The translations under genes were made by a program, and so were the position numbers. The notes under the pieces are model-generated. The model did no database searches and was not told the DNA's origin. It worked only from the letters and a program-made list of their open reading frames with translations. Below are positions 42,160 through 52,724 of a stretch of DNA of 59,100 nucleotides, piece by piece. The stretch lies in contig NZ_VSMC01000020.1 in NCBI RefSeq assembly GCF_008728965.1, positions 1 to 59,100 of the forward strand, in the 5' to 3' direction. Positions within the stretch are counted from its first letter, which is position 1. Every line of letters starts with the position of its first letter. The DNA comes from Heminiphilus faecis. GTDB taxonomy: Bacteria > Bacteroidota > Bacteroidia > Bacteroidales > Muribaculaceae.

Positions 42160-44241
42160 TCACTCTTCCCAGCGGAGCACGGCACCGTTGCGGCGCGCCG
42201 GATCGGCACCGGTATAATCCATCGAGTAAGGACTGCCCGTAGTGGGGCTCTTGCCTATGTAGCGGTGATTGCGCATCGACATGAGCATAAACTCCTTGTC
42301 AAGATAGTCCTGCCACATGAATTCCTCGGCAAGTTCTATATTATCGGTAAGACGTACATCGCCCGGAAGTCCGAAACCCGACACAAACACATAGCGTCCG
42401 TCGGCACACTGAAGCACCACCTTGCCGTTGCCGCGGTCAAGCACTCTGAAACGCGTCTGCGGCGAGTCGTTGTCCTTGGCCGTGTCATAGACAAGTCCGT
42501 GCGACATGGCATGCATGGGCAAGCCGGTAGCCACATTTATAATGCGGAAAGTCTTTCCGAAAGGTATGTAGCCGGTGCGGTCGGCCTTGGGCTCCTCGAC
42601 GGTGAAGTTGTCAAACTCCGCATAACCGCCGTTTTTACCGTTTTTGTTGAATGCAAACAGTGACATGCGTGAGCCTTGGAAAGTAATAAGCTGATAACTG
42701 AGCGTCATTTCACGGCCTATCTGATGAAATTCCCGGCCGTCGGTCGAGTAGGAATACCGGCCCTTGTCGTTGTCAAAGTCACCGGTAAAACGAAGCCATA
42801 TACGGCCGTCGCTAAGCTTGACAGGTACGTCGACGGTGTCATTGTCGACCTGTTCGAAACAGCGCAGTACCGTCTCCTTGCCCTCCTTGACTATACCGGT
42901 CCATGAGCAGGGAACATTTATATTGCCGAGACCGCACACGTCGCCATCCTTAAGATGATTGACGTCAAGCTCCACGGTAGTTATCGACACCGGCCCTACA
43001 ACACGCTGGGTCAATGTATTGCGGGCCCACATCAGCTGCTCGGCAGGCATGGTGCGCAGGCGCAGACGTCCGTTGCGAAGTTCCCACATCTTGTCATCGG
43101 GGTTATGGTTCCACTGCCATATGCGCTTAAGCTCACGTCCGTTGAAGTCATCGCTGCGTTCATAGGCTGCGTGGGGCGTCACGGTGTCGCGGGCCGCTGT
43201 CGACGGCTTGAGCCATGTGCGTGGAGCACGGCCGAGATTACCCTCAAGACCGATCATAGGCCAGCCGTCCACCCATGTCACGGGCGCCAGCGTGGTAGTG
43301 CGTCCGATAGAGTGAAAGTCCATCATAAGAAGCGCCCACCACTCTCCGTCGGGAGTCGACACTATGCCGCCCTGATGTATGTTGGAAGCGGCCGTCTTGT
43401 CAGGATCGGCCGGTGCTATGCTTACAGGGTGGCCGTCAGGCATTATACGGCCGCTGATGCGTGTGCCCGGAGCCGCATGATAGCCGAAAGTCTCATCGGC
43501 TGTTATGACACATGTCTCATAAGGGCCCCATATATTGTCGGCACGCGAGCATAGAGTGCGGCCGTTGGGTGCATAATCGGTAGATATAAGATAATACCTG
43601 CCGTTTATCTTATACATATGGTGGCCCTCGCCTATGGCGCTTCCCTCAGGTATGATTACACGCTCCGTACCCTCGACGGGACCGCTCATGTCGGGCTTCA
43701 GTTCCGTACACTTCACCTCGCCGTAACCGTGTATGGCATATATCTTGCCGTCGTCGTCAAATAGCACGCCGAGGTCATATATGCGTCCCTGCATGTTGAT
43801 ATGCTTCCACGGACCCTCTATCTTGTCGCTTATAAAACACTGCAGCCCCTTGCCGTTGACATTGGAGTATATATAGAATTTTCCGTCATTGTAGCGTATG
43901 CATGGTGCCCATATGCCCTGACCGTACACCTCTTTGCCGTTTTTAAGCGAAAATGCGTCGTCATCGAAGTCAAACCGGTCGAAGCAGTATGATACATTCT
44001 CCCAGTTGACAAGGTCCTTGGAGTGCAGTATGACAAGACCCGGCACCGAGTGCATCGTAGTGCCGGCAAGATAATAATCGTCGCCGACTCTCAGAATGTC
44101 GGGATCGGAAAACTCATCATACATCAATGGATTTGTAAAGGTGCCGTTGCCGTTATCGGCAGTCCATGAAAGGCTCTGCGCCGACATACACAGGGCACTG
44201 GCGCCCAATACTATACTTAGAACCGTCTTTTTAGCTCCCAT
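42160..44241 (-). CDS. GH43-family glycoside hydrolase with C-terminal beta domains
   Basis: This 693-residue enzyme is exported (signal peptide 1-21, ending CMSAQS). The five-bladed propeller begins FTNPLMYDEFSDPDILRVG, with catalytic base Asp46 in the SDPD motif. A DLGVLFDDDGKIYAIHG strand and GEGHHMYKINGRYYL supply further active-site residues. A beta-sandwich of the kind found after GH43 beta-xylosidase/arabinosidase domains covers about 350-550, and a further small domain ends the protein. The likely substrates are xylans or arabinans. That fits the arabinose operon nearby but is not proven. Confidence 0.88.
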   Translation of the reverse strand: MGAKKTVLSIVLGASALCMSAQSLSWTADNGNGTFTNPLMYDEFSDPDILRVGDDYYLAGTTMHSVPGLVILHSKDLVNWENVSYCFDRFDFDDDAFSLKNGKEVYGQGIWAPCIRYNDGKFYIYSNVNGKGLQCFISDKIEGPWKHINMQGRIYDLGVLFDDDGKIYAIHGYGEVKCTELKPDMSGPVEGTERVIIPEGSAIGEGHHMYKINGRYYLISTDYAPNGRTLCSRADNIWGPYETCVITADETFGYHAAPGTRISGRIMPDGHPVSIAPADPDKTAASNIHQGGIVSTPDGEWWALLMMDFHSIGRTTTLAPVTWVDGWPMIGLEGNLGRAPRTWLKPSTAARDTVTPHAAYERSDDFNGRELKRIWQWNHNPDDKMWELRNGRLRLRTMPAEQLMWARNTLTQRVVGPVSITTVELDVNHLKDGDVCGLGNINVPCSWTGIVKEGKETVLRCFEQVDNDTVDVPVKLSDGRIWLRFTGDFDNDKGRYSYSTDGREFHQIGREMTLSYQLITFQGSRMSLFAFNKNGKNGGYAEFDNFTVEEPKADRTGYIPFGKTFRIINVATGLPMHAMSHGLVYDTAKDNDSPQTRFRVLDRGNGKVVLQCADGRYVFVSGFGLPGDVRLTDNIELAEEFMWQDYLDKEFMLMSMRNHRYIGKSPTTGSPYSMDYTGADPARRNGAVLRWEE

Positions 44242-44297
44242 AACTTATTACTTTTTATTGTTGACTTTAAAAATAATCATATGACTCACCGTCATTT

Positions 44298-44858
44298 TTA
44301 TTCCTTGGGCTTTATAAAGCCGACCGGACGGCGAGGCTTCTCTTTAGGATTGCTCTGAAGCTCTGCAAGCGAGGTATTGATAGCTTCGATCTGAGCCCGG
44401 GTATCCTCGTTAATGTCATTATAGTCGGCAAATATCTCCTCAAGGTCCTGCTTTAGCTCCGCGAAATTCCGCTCGAGAACCGACAGCCTATTCAATGGGG
44501 AGTTCTCGGCTATCATCTGACGGACAGCTACAAACGCACGCATAATACCACGGTTGATCTCGATGGCAGTCGCACTGCGCAGCACGCTTGACAGCATGGC
44601 CACACCAAGTTCGGTAAACGCAAACGGCATATATCGAATACCCCCGTGACTTGAGATGCCAAATTGGCATCTCAAGTGCTCTTCTTTAGTAAGCTCGAAC
44701 ATAAAGTCCTCACCTTCAAAGCGCTCGATATTGCGTCGGACGGCCCTCTTCAGCTGAGCCGTATCGACACCGTACATTTCCGCGAGATCGTAATCAAGCA
44801 TTACACGCTGACCGCGTATCTCGTAAATCTTGTTATGGATTAACTGTAATTTATTCAT
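44298..44858 (-). CDS. ORF6N-domain DNA-binding protein
   Basis: The protein has 186 residues from MNKLQLIHN. The longer frame to 44,906 is not family-like. The N-terminal ORF6N domain (about 1-90) shows YEIRGQRVMLDYDLAEMYGV, then LKRAVRRN, RFEGEDFMFELT and AFTELGVAMLSSVL. A coiled region follows (LERNFAELKQDLEEIF), ending in a basic Pro/Lys tail. ORF6N proteins are common in phages and Bacteroidales chromosomes and probably bind DNA. The target is unknown. It sits between tRNA-Arg and the GH43 gene. Confidence 0.88.
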   Translation of the reverse strand: MNKLQLIHNKIYEIRGQRVMLDYDLAEMYGVDTAQLKRAVRRNIERFEGEDFMFELTKEEHLRCQFGISSHGGIRYMPFAFTELGVAMLSSVLRSATAIEINRGIMRAFVAVRQMIAENSPLNRLSVLERNFAELKQDLEEIFADYNDINEDTRAQIEAINTSLAELQSNPKEKPRRPVGFIKPKE

Positions 44859-44971
44859 GGTTTTGTTTGAAACGTGGAAAAAGACCGCGAGAATACAATG
44901 AAGCATCTTGCTGACGCCTGACTTTTATACTTGAACGAAGGGGGGGATGGTTATGACCCGGTTTTAATATG

Positions 44972-45043
44972 TAGCCCGGAGCGGAATCGAACCGCTATCT
45001 AAGGTTTAGGAAACCTCTATTCTATCCGTTGAACTACCGGGCC
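44972..45043 (-). tRNA. tRNA-Arg (anticodon CCU)
   Basis: The 72-nt cloverleaf has acceptor GGCCCGG/CCGGGCU, D arm GTTC/GAAT, anticodon stem GAGGT/ACCTT with loop TTCCTAA (CCU at 34-36), and T arm AGCGG-TTCGATT-CCGCT. CCA is not encoded. It reads AGG codons. Confidence 0.95.
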
Positions 45044-45093
45044 GTTACATAACCGGTATTAGACACTGCAAAGATAAGCAATTTAATCAATAC

Positions 45094-45128
45094 AAAAAAA
45101 TGGGAGCGGCCGGAATAGCGCCGCTCCC
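45094..45128 (-). terminator. Terminator of the arabinose operon
   Basis: GGGAGCGGC (45,102-45,110) pairs perfectly with GCCGCTCCC (45,120-45,128). On the minus strand it is followed by seven T, a strong intrinsic terminator after araB. Confidence 0.92.
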
Positions 45129-45157
45129 GGAATTTATATCGTATCGACCGGTACGGC

Positions 45158-46756
45158 TTATTTCTTGAACTCAACCGCAGCTTTCTCGATGCCGAGGCCG
45201 CGTTTGTAGTTCTCGATATAAGCGTTGAAGCCGGCCACTTCCGCTTCGGTAGGCTTGATTTCGGTACCCACATCACCGGCAAACACTTCGCGGTCAAGAT
45301 AATCGGAAAGCGAAAGCCTGTCAGGATTGTTGACAAGGTACGAAGCCAGCAGAGCCATACCCCATGCACCACCCTCACCGGCAGTGTCCATTACCGATAT
45401 AGGCGAGTTCAGAGCCGCGGCAAGTATGCGCTGCCCCACACCCTTGGTCTTGAAAAGACCGCCATGACCTGTGATGCGGTCAACCGATATCTTCTCCTCA
45501 TTGAACAGAATGTCGTTGCCTATCTTGAGAACGGCCACAGAGCCATACAGATGGGCACGCATGAAGTTGGCGAGGTTGAAACGGTCGTTGACAGAGCGGA
45601 CGAAAAGCGGACGGCCCTCGGCAAGTCCTGTTACGGGCTCACCCGAGAAGTAGTTGTACGCCAGCAGACCGCCCGAGTCGGAATCGCCGTTCAGAGCGTT
45701 GTTGTACAACTTGCCGTATATCTCGTTCATATCCACGGGGAGACCAAGTAGTTCGGTGTATTCGCGGAACAGCCCCACCCAAGCGTTCAGGTCGGAGGTG
45801 CAATTGTTGCAGTGTACCATAGCCACAAGGCTGCCGTCGGGAGTAGTCACGATGTCGATAGGCTCGTAAGGTTTGCTCAGCTCCTTCTCAAGCACAATCA
45901 TAGAGAACGACGACGTACCGGCCGATACATTGCCTGTGCGCTGCTTAACGGCGTTGGTGGCCGTCATACCTGTACCGGCATCGCCTTCGGGCGGACATAC
46001 GGGTATACCGGCTTGCAGGTGGCCCGACGGGTCAAGCAGTCTGGCACCCTCGGCGGTAAGACATCCTGCGTTTTCGCCGGCAAGAAGCACCTTGGGCAGT
46101 ATATCCTCAAGTTTCCACCCGTAGCCCTTCGGCGCCACGAGAGCGTCAAACTTCTCCACCATAGCGGCGGAGTAATTCTTGGTCTCGGGATCAATGGGCA
46201 GCATACCGGAGGCGTCGCCTATGCCAAGCACTTTCTCACCAGTGATCTGCCAGTGGATGTATCCGGCCAGAGTTGTAAGGAAATCGACATCTTTAACATG
46301 CTTCTCGTCATCAAGTATAGCCTGATAAAGATGCGATATGCTCCAGCGAAGGGGTATATTGTATACAAACAGTTCCGATAGTTCGGCGGCCGCACGTGCC
46401 GTGTTGGTATTGCGCCATGTACGGAAAGGCACGAGTATCTGCTGATTGCTGTCAAAAGCCATGTAGCCGTGCATCATGGCACTGATGCCGATGGCGGCGA
46501 GTTTTTCGATCTCCACGCCGTACTGCTCTCTCACATTGTCCTGAAGATTGCGGTAGCAGTCGCGCACACCCTCCCATATAGCTTCTATGCTGTAGGTCCA
46601 CAAGCCGTCCACAAGCTGGTTTTCCCACTCATGGCTGCCTTGGGCTATCGGCCTATTGTCGGGCGATATGAGCACAGCTTTGATACGGGTAGAGCCAAAC
46701 TCGATACCGAGTATGGCTTTACCTGTCTCTATTTTGGTTTTTATGTCAAACTCCAT
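45158..46756 (-). CDS. araB: FGGY-family kinase, probable L-ribulokinase
   Basis: This 532-residue sugar kinase has an N-terminal phosphate loop ([18 protein letters not shown]) and [28 protein letters not shown] and [12 protein letters not shown] lie in the middle, with the late ATP-binding [16 protein letters not shown]. By sequence it is closer to xylulokinase-like FGGY proteins than to enteric AraB. Its place right after araA and araD makes L-ribulose the likely substrate, as in the Bacteroides arabinose cluster. It is the last gene of the operon. Confidence 0.88.
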   Translation of the reverse strand: MEFDIKTKIETGKAILGIEFGSTRIKAVLISPDNRPIAQGSHEWENQLVDGLWTYSIEAIWEGVRDCYRNLQDNVREQYGVEIEKLAAIGISAMMHGYMAFDSNQQILVPFRTWRNTNTARAAAELSELFVYNIPLRWSISHLYQAILDDEKHVKDVDFLTTLAGYIHWQITGEKVLGIGDASGMLPIDPETKNYSAAMVEKFDALVAPKGYGWKLEDILPKVLLAGENAGCLTAEGARLLDPSGHLQAGIPVCPPEGDAGTGMTATNAVKQRTGNVSAGTSSFSMIVLEKELSKPYEPIDIVTTPDGSLVAMVHCNNCTSDLNAWVGLFREYTELLGLPVDMNEIYGKLYNNALNGDSDSGGLLAYNYFSGEPVTGLAEGRPLFVRSVNDRFNLANFMRAHLYGSVAVLKIGNDILFNEEKISVDRITGHGGLFKTKGVGQRILAAALNSPISVMDTAGEGGAWGMALLASYLVNNPDRLSLSDYLDREVFAGDVGTEIKPTEAEVAGFNAYIENYKRGLGIEKAAVEFKK

Positions 46757-46768
46757 AATGACCGTCCA

Positions 46769-48301
46769 TTACTTGTTAAGCATGTAGTACACGTCATTGT
46801 AGCGGAGCTCTTTCTTGAACTCCTGTATGGTGGTGTTCTTGTCGATACGCACCATCTCTATGCCGGCCATCTCTGCATAGTCTTCCCAGTATTCGGGAGT
46901 CAATGCATAGGAGAAGCATGAATGGTGAGTACCGCCGGCAAGTATCCATGCGCCTGCGCCGATCTCGAAGTTGGGCATCGGTATCCACAGAGCCGAAGCC
47001 ACGGGGAGTTTGGGCAGCGGTTTGGACTTGATGCACTCTACATCATTCACAATAAGACGGAAACGGTTGCCCATGTCGATGACAGTGGCGGTGATGCCGT
47101 TGCCGGGCTTCGAGGTAAACACAAGGCGAGCGGTAAGAGCCTTGCGTATGCCTATGCCGAGGAAGTGAACCTCAAGACGGGGCTGCTCTTCGGCGATAAG
47201 CGGGCACACTTCAAGCATATGGGCCTGAAGTATAGAGCTTTGGGCACCGTCAAAATTGAGTGTGTAGTCCTCGAGGAACGAGCATCCGCCCTCAAGACCC
47301 TGAGTCATGTACCAGAGCGTGCGGTAGAGAGCGGCCGACTTCCAGTCGCCTTCGGCACCGAAACCGTAACCTTCGGCCATAAGACGCTGCGAGGCGAGGC
47401 CGGGTATCTGGTCAAAACCGACAAACTTGGGGTCGTTGATGTCGGCCGTACCGAGGTCGTCGAAGTTGGTGGTAAAGCCTTTAGCTCCCTTGTCCTGAAG
47501 ACATGCGCGCAGAGTAAGCTCGGCTTTGGCGGCGTTCCATACCGATTTGTACTCTACAGTCGAAGCATCCTTGACGGCATCCTCACACTTGTAAAGCGAG
47601 AAGTAAGTGTCCATAAGTTCCTTGACGGCTTCGTCGGTCACACCCTTGCCATACTCCATAAGTTCGCTTACGGGACAGTAGTCCACATGGTAGCCAAGAC
47701 GCATCTCGGCATCAACCTTGTCACCGTCGGTAACGGCCACATTGTTCATCTGGTCGCCGAAGCGGAGTATGAGCATATCCTGTGAGTCAGCCCAAGCGGC
47801 GGCTACACGCGACCATACGGCTATCTTCTCCTGAACGGCTTTATCCTTCCAGTAGCCTACTACAACCTTGCGCTTTACGTTCATGCGGGCGCAGATATGT
47901 CCAAACTCCCGGTCACCGTGAGCCGACTGGTTGAGGTTCATGAAGTCCATGTCCATGGTGTCCCAAGGTATCTCGGCGTTGTACTGGGTGTGGAAGTGGA
48001 GCAACGGCTTGCGGAGTTGCTGCAGACCGTGAATCCACATCTTGGCCGGAGAGAATGTGTGCATCCAAGTGATGATACCCACACACTTGGCGTCGTTGTT
48101 AGCGGCCTTCATCACAGCCTCAACCTCTTTCGACGAGTTGGCTGTACCTTTATATACTACTTTTATAGGAAGATTTCCAGAATTATTAAGTCCGTCAACC
48201 ATCTCTTTGGAGTGAGCGTCTACCGCAACCACGGCATCGCCGCCATAAAGGAGCTGTGCGCCTGTCACCCACCAAAGTTCAAGATTTTCAAATGCTTTCA
48301 T
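46769..48301 (-). CDS. araA: L-arabinose isomerase
   Basis: This 510-residue metal-dependent enzyme turns L-arabinose into L-ribulose. It starts FENLELWWVTGAQLLYG. Family segments are WMHTFSPAKMWIHGLQQL, LHFHTQYNAEIPW, the active-site AEGYGFGAEGDWKSAALYR and LEDYTLNFDG, and WILAGGTHHSCFSY near the end. Length is standard. It is followed by araB after 12 nt. Confidence 0.97.
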   Translation of the reverse strand: MKAFENLELWWVTGAQLLYGGDAVVAVDAHSKEMVDGLNNSGNLPIKVVYKGTANSSKEVEAVMKAANNDAKCVGIITWMHTFSPAKMWIHGLQQLRKPLLHFHTQYNAEIPWDTMDMDFMNLNQSAHGDREFGHICARMNVKRKVVVGYWKDKAVQEKIAVWSRVAAAWADSQDMLILRFGDQMNNVAVTDGDKVDAEMRLGYHVDYCPVSELMEYGKGVTDEAVKELMDTYFSLYKCEDAVKDASTVEYKSVWNAAKAELTLRACLQDKGAKGFTTNFDDLGTADINDPKFVGFDQIPGLASQRLMAEGYGFGAEGDWKSAALYRTLWYMTQGLEGGCSFLEDYTLNFDGAQSSILQAHMLEVCPLIAEEQPRLEVHFLGIGIRKALTARLVFTSKPGNGITATVIDMGNRFRLIVNDVECIKSKPLPKLPVASALWIPMPNFEIGAGAWILAGGTHHSCFSYALTPEYWEDYAEMAGIEMVRIDKNTTIQEFKKELRYNDVYYMLNK

Positions 48302-48330
48302 AATGTATAGTTTTTAATTGGTTAATGTTG

Positions 48331-49020
48331 TTATTTTTTCTGTCCGTAATAAGCACCCGGGCCATGCTTGCGGTTAAAGTGCTTCTCGACAAGCAGAGGA
48401 TTCATGGTCAGATTGGGGTTGACCGTATAGGCTATGCTCGCCATTTTAGCCACCTGCTCCATAACCACTGCGTTGTGTACAGCGTCATGAGCATCTTTGC
48501 CCCATGCAAACGGACCGTGATTCTTCACCAGAACACCCGGAGTATGCACGGGATTTATGCCCTCGAAACGCTTGATTATGACATTACCGGTCTCAAGCTC
48601 GTATTCGCCCTTGACCTCCTCTTCGGTCATGTCAGCCGTACAGGGTATGGCGTCATGGAAGTAGTCGGCATGGGTCGTGCCTATGTTGGGCAGGTCTATG
48701 CCGGCCTGCGCCCATGCGGTGGCATAGGTGGAGTGAGTGTGCACCACACCCCCTATTTCGGGAAATGCCTTGTAAAGGGCAAGATGGGTAGGGGTGTCGG
48801 AAGAGGCGCGCAGATCGCCCTCAACCACATGTCCATCAAGGTCTACCACCACCATGTCCTCGGCTTTCATCGTGTCATAGTCGACTCCGCTGGGTTTGAT
48901 GACCACAAGACCTGTGGCGCGGTCGATACCCGACACATTGCCCCAAGTGAATATAACAAGTCCGTGTTTTACCAAATCAAGATTGGCACGAAACACTTTT
49001 TCTTTTAAATCTTCAAGCAT
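48331..49020 (-). CDS. araD: L-ribulose-5-phosphate 4-epimerase
   Basis: This 229-residue class II aldolase-fold enzyme makes D-xylulose 5-phosphate. Zinc ligands are visible in [16 protein letters not shown] and the later His of [31 protein letters not shown] is the phosphate-binding part, and [20 protein letters not shown] holds the acidic ligand. It starts 6 nt after araR. Confidence 0.96.
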   Translation of the reverse strand: MLEDLKEKVFRANLDLVKHGLVIFTWGNVSGIDRATGLVVIKPSGVDYDTMKAEDMVVVDLDGHVVEGDLRASSDTPTHLALYKAFPEIGGVVHTHSTYATAWAQAGIDLPNIGTTHADYFHDAIPCTADMTEEEVKGEYELETGNVIIKRFEGINPVHTPGVLVKNHGPFAWGKDAHDAVHNAVVMEQVAKMASIAYTVNPNLTMNPLLVEKHFNRKHGPGAYYGQKK

Positions 49021-49026
49021 GTCAGT

Positions 49027-49713
49027 TTACATTTTAAATTTAACCGATTGAGCGTACAGCTCCTCATCGAAAGTATAAAGCGAGGCACCGCGGCGCGATG
49101 TGACCTTGTCAATCAGGTCAGTACGCTTTATGCACGGATTCTCAAGTATGCGTCGGCGGAAATTGCGTTTGTCGGCAGGCTCGCCCAATATCGTCTCATA
49201 CAGGTTCTGAAGCTGCGTGAGAGTAAAATACTCGGGAAGCAGTTCAAACGCTATGGGCTCGCACGTAGCCTTGCGGCGCATGGCTTTGATCGCCCGCCGT
49301 ATCATCAGCGGGTGGTCAAAGCATAACTCAGGAAGATTGTCGACATCAACCCACTGGGCATTGTAGGCCTTCACCCGGTCGATGTATACGTCATCCCATT
49401 TTATAAGCGCATAGTAGGCTACCGACACCACTCGCTCGCCGGGATCGCGGTCAAGGTCACCGAACGCCCCTACCTGTTCCATATACACGTTGTCGAGTCC
49501 GGTAAGCTGATGAAGCACTCGATAAGCGGCATTGTCGACACTCTCGTCTGACTTTACGAAGCCGCCCATCAGTGACCAAGACCCCAGTGCGGGCTCGAAC
49601 TTACGGCGCGTCAGCAACAGACACAGGCGCCCTTCACGCAGTGTGAACACCATACAGTCCACGCCGACGAGCATTTTTTCATGAGCCGTATAAAAACCTT
49701 GGTCGCGAAACAT
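49027..49713 (-). CDS. araR: Nudix-like arabinose regulator AraR
   Basis: The 228-residue protein has a Nudix-fold N-terminal domain (about 10-145) whose catalytic box is degenerate: GGFVKSDESVDNAAYRVLHQ lacks the REUxEE core. It is therefore a sensor, not a hydrolase. A winged helix follows (LPEYFTLTQLQNLYETILG, then RRGASLYTFDEELY). This matches the Bacteroides AraR type that responds to L-arabinose. It lies inside the operon it presumably controls. The 14-bp inverted repeat before galM is the likely operator. Confidence 0.88.
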   Translation of the reverse strand: MFRDQGFYTAHEKMLVGVDCMVFTLREGRLCLLLTRRKFEPALGSWSLMGGFVKSDESVDNAAYRVLHQLTGLDNVYMEQVGAFGDLDRDPGERVVSVAYYALIKWDDVYIDRVKAYNAQWVDVDNLPELCFDHPLMIRRAIKAMRRKATCEPIAFELLPEYFTLTQLQNLYETILGEPADKRNFRRRILENPCIKRTDLIDKVTSRRGASLYTFDEELYAQSVKFKM

Positions 49714-49737
49714 ATTTCTTTAAAAATTATTGGAAGA

Positions 49738-51432
49738 TTACCAGAAATACCAGTAGAACGCAGCTGTGATGACAAGGATAATCACTGTATGCACAATATC
49801 CCATGTACCCCAGCTCGCACGGGTGGCCGCACGCTGTTCGGCTGTAGAGGTTCCAAATACAAGACCCTTGATCTTCTCAGGCGACGGTGCCTTGGTGCAG
49901 AGCGATACAACGACACCTACGGCAAGACAGAATACGAGCATCCATCCGCAGAAGAAAAGCCAGTTCTCGTCGAAGAATATACGCTGGAACAAACCGGCAT
50001 CAGGATTGGCTCCCGCTACAATACCTTGACCTGTATAATAGATCTTGGCGCCAAGACGGGTAAGACCGATGATAAGACCCGAAAGGAGAGCCCACATACC
50101 GCCGAGAGTCGATGCGCGCTTCCATAAAATACCGATAAGGAAAGCGGCGGCGATACCCGGAGCGAGTACCGACTGTACGTCCTGCAGATAGAGATAGAGC
50201 ACATCGCCCACCGAACGCATGACGGGTATCCAGAGAATACCGAGAATCACAATGACAACGGTAGCGGCCTGACCGATACGCACGAGTTTCTTGGGATCGG
50301 TATTCGGTTTGAGACGCTGATAGAAGTCGATGGTGAAGAGAGCGGCCGACGAGTTAAACAGCGATGCGAGCGAACTCATGAGAGCGGCAAGAATACCGCA
50401 CACGATAAGACCCTTGACACCGGCGGGGAGAAGCTTGGCTACAAGCGTCGGGAAAGCGGCGTCAGAGTTGGGATTGCCATTGGGAAGCATCGGCAAGAAA
50501 TCGCCGAGATTCTGATGAAGGGCAAAGGCTATCATGCCCGGAATAAGGAACAGGAACACAGGAAGCAGCTTCAGGTAAGCGCCGAAGATAGTACCGCGAC
50601 GGGCCTCTTTCTCGTCTTTACCTGAAAGTACACGCTGCACGATGAACTGGTCGGTACACCAGTACCAGAAGCCTATCACGGCAGAGCCGATGAGGGCACC
50701 CAGCCACGGATACTGCGCGTCGCGGTTGTCACGGATGAGGTTAACCATAGTGTCGCCGTATTCGTTGACCTTGACGGACGAGCATATACGCATCATTTCA
50801 TCCCAGCCGCCGAGCTCCTTGAGTCCGAGCACAAGAATTATGAGCGAACCTAACAGCAGGATCGGAGTCTGCAACACCGAAGTATAAAGCACCGACTTCA
50901 TACCGCCGAATATGGTATAGAGAGCGGTGATGAGCACAAGGCCGATAGCGGCAATCCAGAAAAAGTCGATACCCCAGAGCTCGTCGATGCCGAATACCTG
51001 CTGGAACACAAGACCGCCGGCATAAACCGTAACGGCAACTTTTGTAAGCACGTAGCTGATAAGCGAAATAGTGGCAAGGATAGTGCGCGACTGCGGATTG
51101 AAACGCTTTTCAAGGAATTCAGGCATGGTATAGACCATACTGCGTGTATAGAAAGGCACGAACACCCAGCCGAGGATAAGGATCATCCAGCCCTGTATCT
51201 CCCAGTGGGCCATAGCCATACCGGACGAAGCGCCGGAGCCTGCGAGACCGATAAGGTGCTCAGAACCGATATTGGACGCGAAGATCGACGCACCTATGGC
51301 GATCCAAGTAGCGTCTTTACCGCCGAGGAAGTAATCGGCGGCATTATTCTGCTTCTGACGCATTACCCATACGATAATGCCGATCAGGGCTATAAAGAAA
51401 AGCCCTATGACAAGCCAGTCAAGAAATTGCAT
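49738..51432 (-). CDS. Sodium/solute symporter, probable arabinose transporter
   Basis: This 564-residue SSS-family (SGLT-like) inner-membrane protein has about 14 TM helices. Typical parts are FLGGKDATWIAIGASIFASN, IGLAGSGASSGMA, WEIQGWMILILG, YTIFGGMKSVLYTSVLQ and the RVLSGKDEKEARRG loop. The substrate is inferred from its place between galM and araR in an arabinose operon, where Bacteroides carries a similar transporter. There is a 24-nt gap to araR. Confidence 0.92.
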   Translation of the reverse strand: MQFLDWLVIGLFFIALIGIIVWVMRQKQNNAADYFLGGKDATWIAIGASIFASNIGSEHLIGLAGSGASSGMAMAHWEIQGWMILILGWVFVPFYTRSMVYTMPEFLEKRFNPQSRTILATISLISYVLTKVAVTVYAGGLVFQQVFGIDELWGIDFFWIAAIGLVLITALYTIFGGMKSVLYTSVLQTPILLLGSLIILVLGLKELGGWDEMMRICSSVKVNEYGDTMVNLIRDNRDAQYPWLGALIGSAVIGFWYWCTDQFIVQRVLSGKDEKEARRGTIFGAYLKLLPVFLFLIPGMIAFALHQNLGDFLPMLPNGNPNSDAAFPTLVAKLLPAGVKGLIVCGILAALMSSLASLFNSSAALFTIDFYQRLKPNTDPKKLVRIGQAATVVIVILGILWIPVMRSVGDVLYLYLQDVQSVLAPGIAAAFLIGILWKRASTLGGMWALLSGLIIGLTRLGAKIYYTGQGIVAGANPDAGLFQRIFFDENWLFFCGWMLVFCLAVGVVVSLCTKAPSPEKIKGLVFGTSTAEQRAATRASWGTWDIVHTVIILVITAAFYWYFW

Positions 51433-51455
51433 GGTGATTGGTTATTGATGGTTAG

Positions 51456-52610
51456 TTATTTTTCGATACCGAATTTAAAAATACAACGGCTTGAATACTT
51501 TTCGCCCGGAAGCAGTACTACAGAAGGCCATTGGGGTTTGTTGGGGCTGTCGGGATAGTGCTGTGTTTCAAGACAGAGTCCGGCGTGCTGATTGTATACC
51601 GCACCTTTTTTGCCGGTTACCGTTCCGTCAAGGAAATTACCCGAGTAGAACTGGATACCCGGTTCGTTGGTATACACACTGAGCGTGACACCGGTTGCGG
51701 GTGCAGTCAGTTTTACAACCTCTTGCGAGATATCGCCTGCGGCATTGAGCACCCAGTTGTGGTCAAATCCGTTACCGTTCTTGATCTGCTCGAAGTCAAA
51801 GTTCCTGATGTCGGCGCCAACTTCCTTGGCAGCAGTAAAGTCCATCGGGGTGTCTTTTACGGGAAGTATCTCGCCGGTAGTCATGTAGGTGCTGTCGACA
51901 GGAGTATATCCGTCGGCGTTTATCACAAGCACATTGTCGGTGATAGCCTTGGACGGATCGCCGTTAAGATTAAAATAAGTGTGATTGGTCATGTTGATTA
52001 CCGTAGGCTTGTCGGTCACGGCCTCGTAGTCGATGTCGAGGGCATTGTCGGCAGTAAGCGTGTAGGTAACCTGCGCTGTAACTTCGCCGGGGAAGTTGTT
52101 GTCACCGTCGGGCGATGTGATCGACAGCACCAATGTGGAGTCATTGGCCTCGTTCACATCATATACCTTGTACTGCCAGCCGGTAGGACCGCCATGAAGA
52201 GTGTGTCCGAAGTTATTGGTAGGCAGTTGTATGGTATCGCCCCCGAGAGGCAGACGGCCATGGTCGATGCGGTTGGCATAGCGGCCTATGGCGGCGCCGA
52301 AATCGGTCTGGTTGTTTTCGGGGAAATAGGCTTGAACGCTGTCAAGTCCGAGAGTCACGTCGATAAACTTTCCGTCGCGGTCAGGAACGCTTATCGACAC
52401 TATGCGGCCTCCATAGTTGGTGATGCACACCTCCATGCCTGCTGCATTTTTAAGCACATAAAGGCCGGTGGACTTGCCATCCACTTCAGCCACAAACTTG
52501 TTCGGATCAAGGCCCGAATCAGTCAACTCGGGAGCCGCGTTCTTGCTACCGCAAGAAGCCATAAGCATAAGGGCTCCTCCACAAATCAAATTCAACTTCA
52601 GTTTAAACAT
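51456..52610 (-). CDS. galM: Aldose 1-epimerase, lipoprotein
   Basis: This 384-residue mutarotase interconverts sugar anomers. It has a lipobox signal (LMLMASC), so it is anchored in the periplasm or at the surface. Catalytic histidines lie in NNFGHTLHGGP and MTNHTYFNLNG, and the acidic residue near the C-terminus in LCLETQHYPDSPN. It is the first gene of the arabinose operon. An inverted repeat and promoter region lie upstream. Mutarotation of arabinose before uptake is the likely role. Confidence 0.94.
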   Translation of the reverse strand: MFKLKLNLICGGALMLMASCGSKNAAPELTDSGLDPNKFVAEVDGKSTGLYVLKNAAGMEVCITNYGGRIVSISVPDRDGKFIDVTLGLDSVQAYFPENNQTDFGAAIGRYANRIDHGRLPLGGDTIQLPTNNFGHTLHGGPTGWQYKVYDVNEANDSTLVLSITSPDGDNNFPGEVTAQVTYTLTADNALDIDYEAVTDKPTVINMTNHTYFNLNGDPSKAITDNVLVINADGYTPVDSTYMTTGEILPVKDTPMDFTAAKEVGADIRNFDFEQIKNGNGFDHNWVLNAAGDISQEVVKLTAPATGVTLSVYTNEPGIQFYSGNFLDGTVTGKKGAVYNQHAGLCLETQHYPDSPNKPQWPSVVLLPGEKYSSRCIFKFGIEK

Positions 52611-52724
52611 AACTCACTGTGTTCTTGATATAGATTCTTAATGGGTGTAAAAGTAACACTTATTTTGACAGTTGAAAAATTTTTCTATATGTTTTACAAC
52701 ATAATTTAGCATTTACCGATTAGA

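Noticed and set aside
44972-45043. tRNA-Arg as an integration site of the island
   Set aside because: The island lies more than 20 kb away, and no repeat of the tRNA 3' end was seen near it.
46922-47785. Long plus-strand frame opposite araA
   Set aside because: Antisense of a clear isomerase gene. No promoter or family match.
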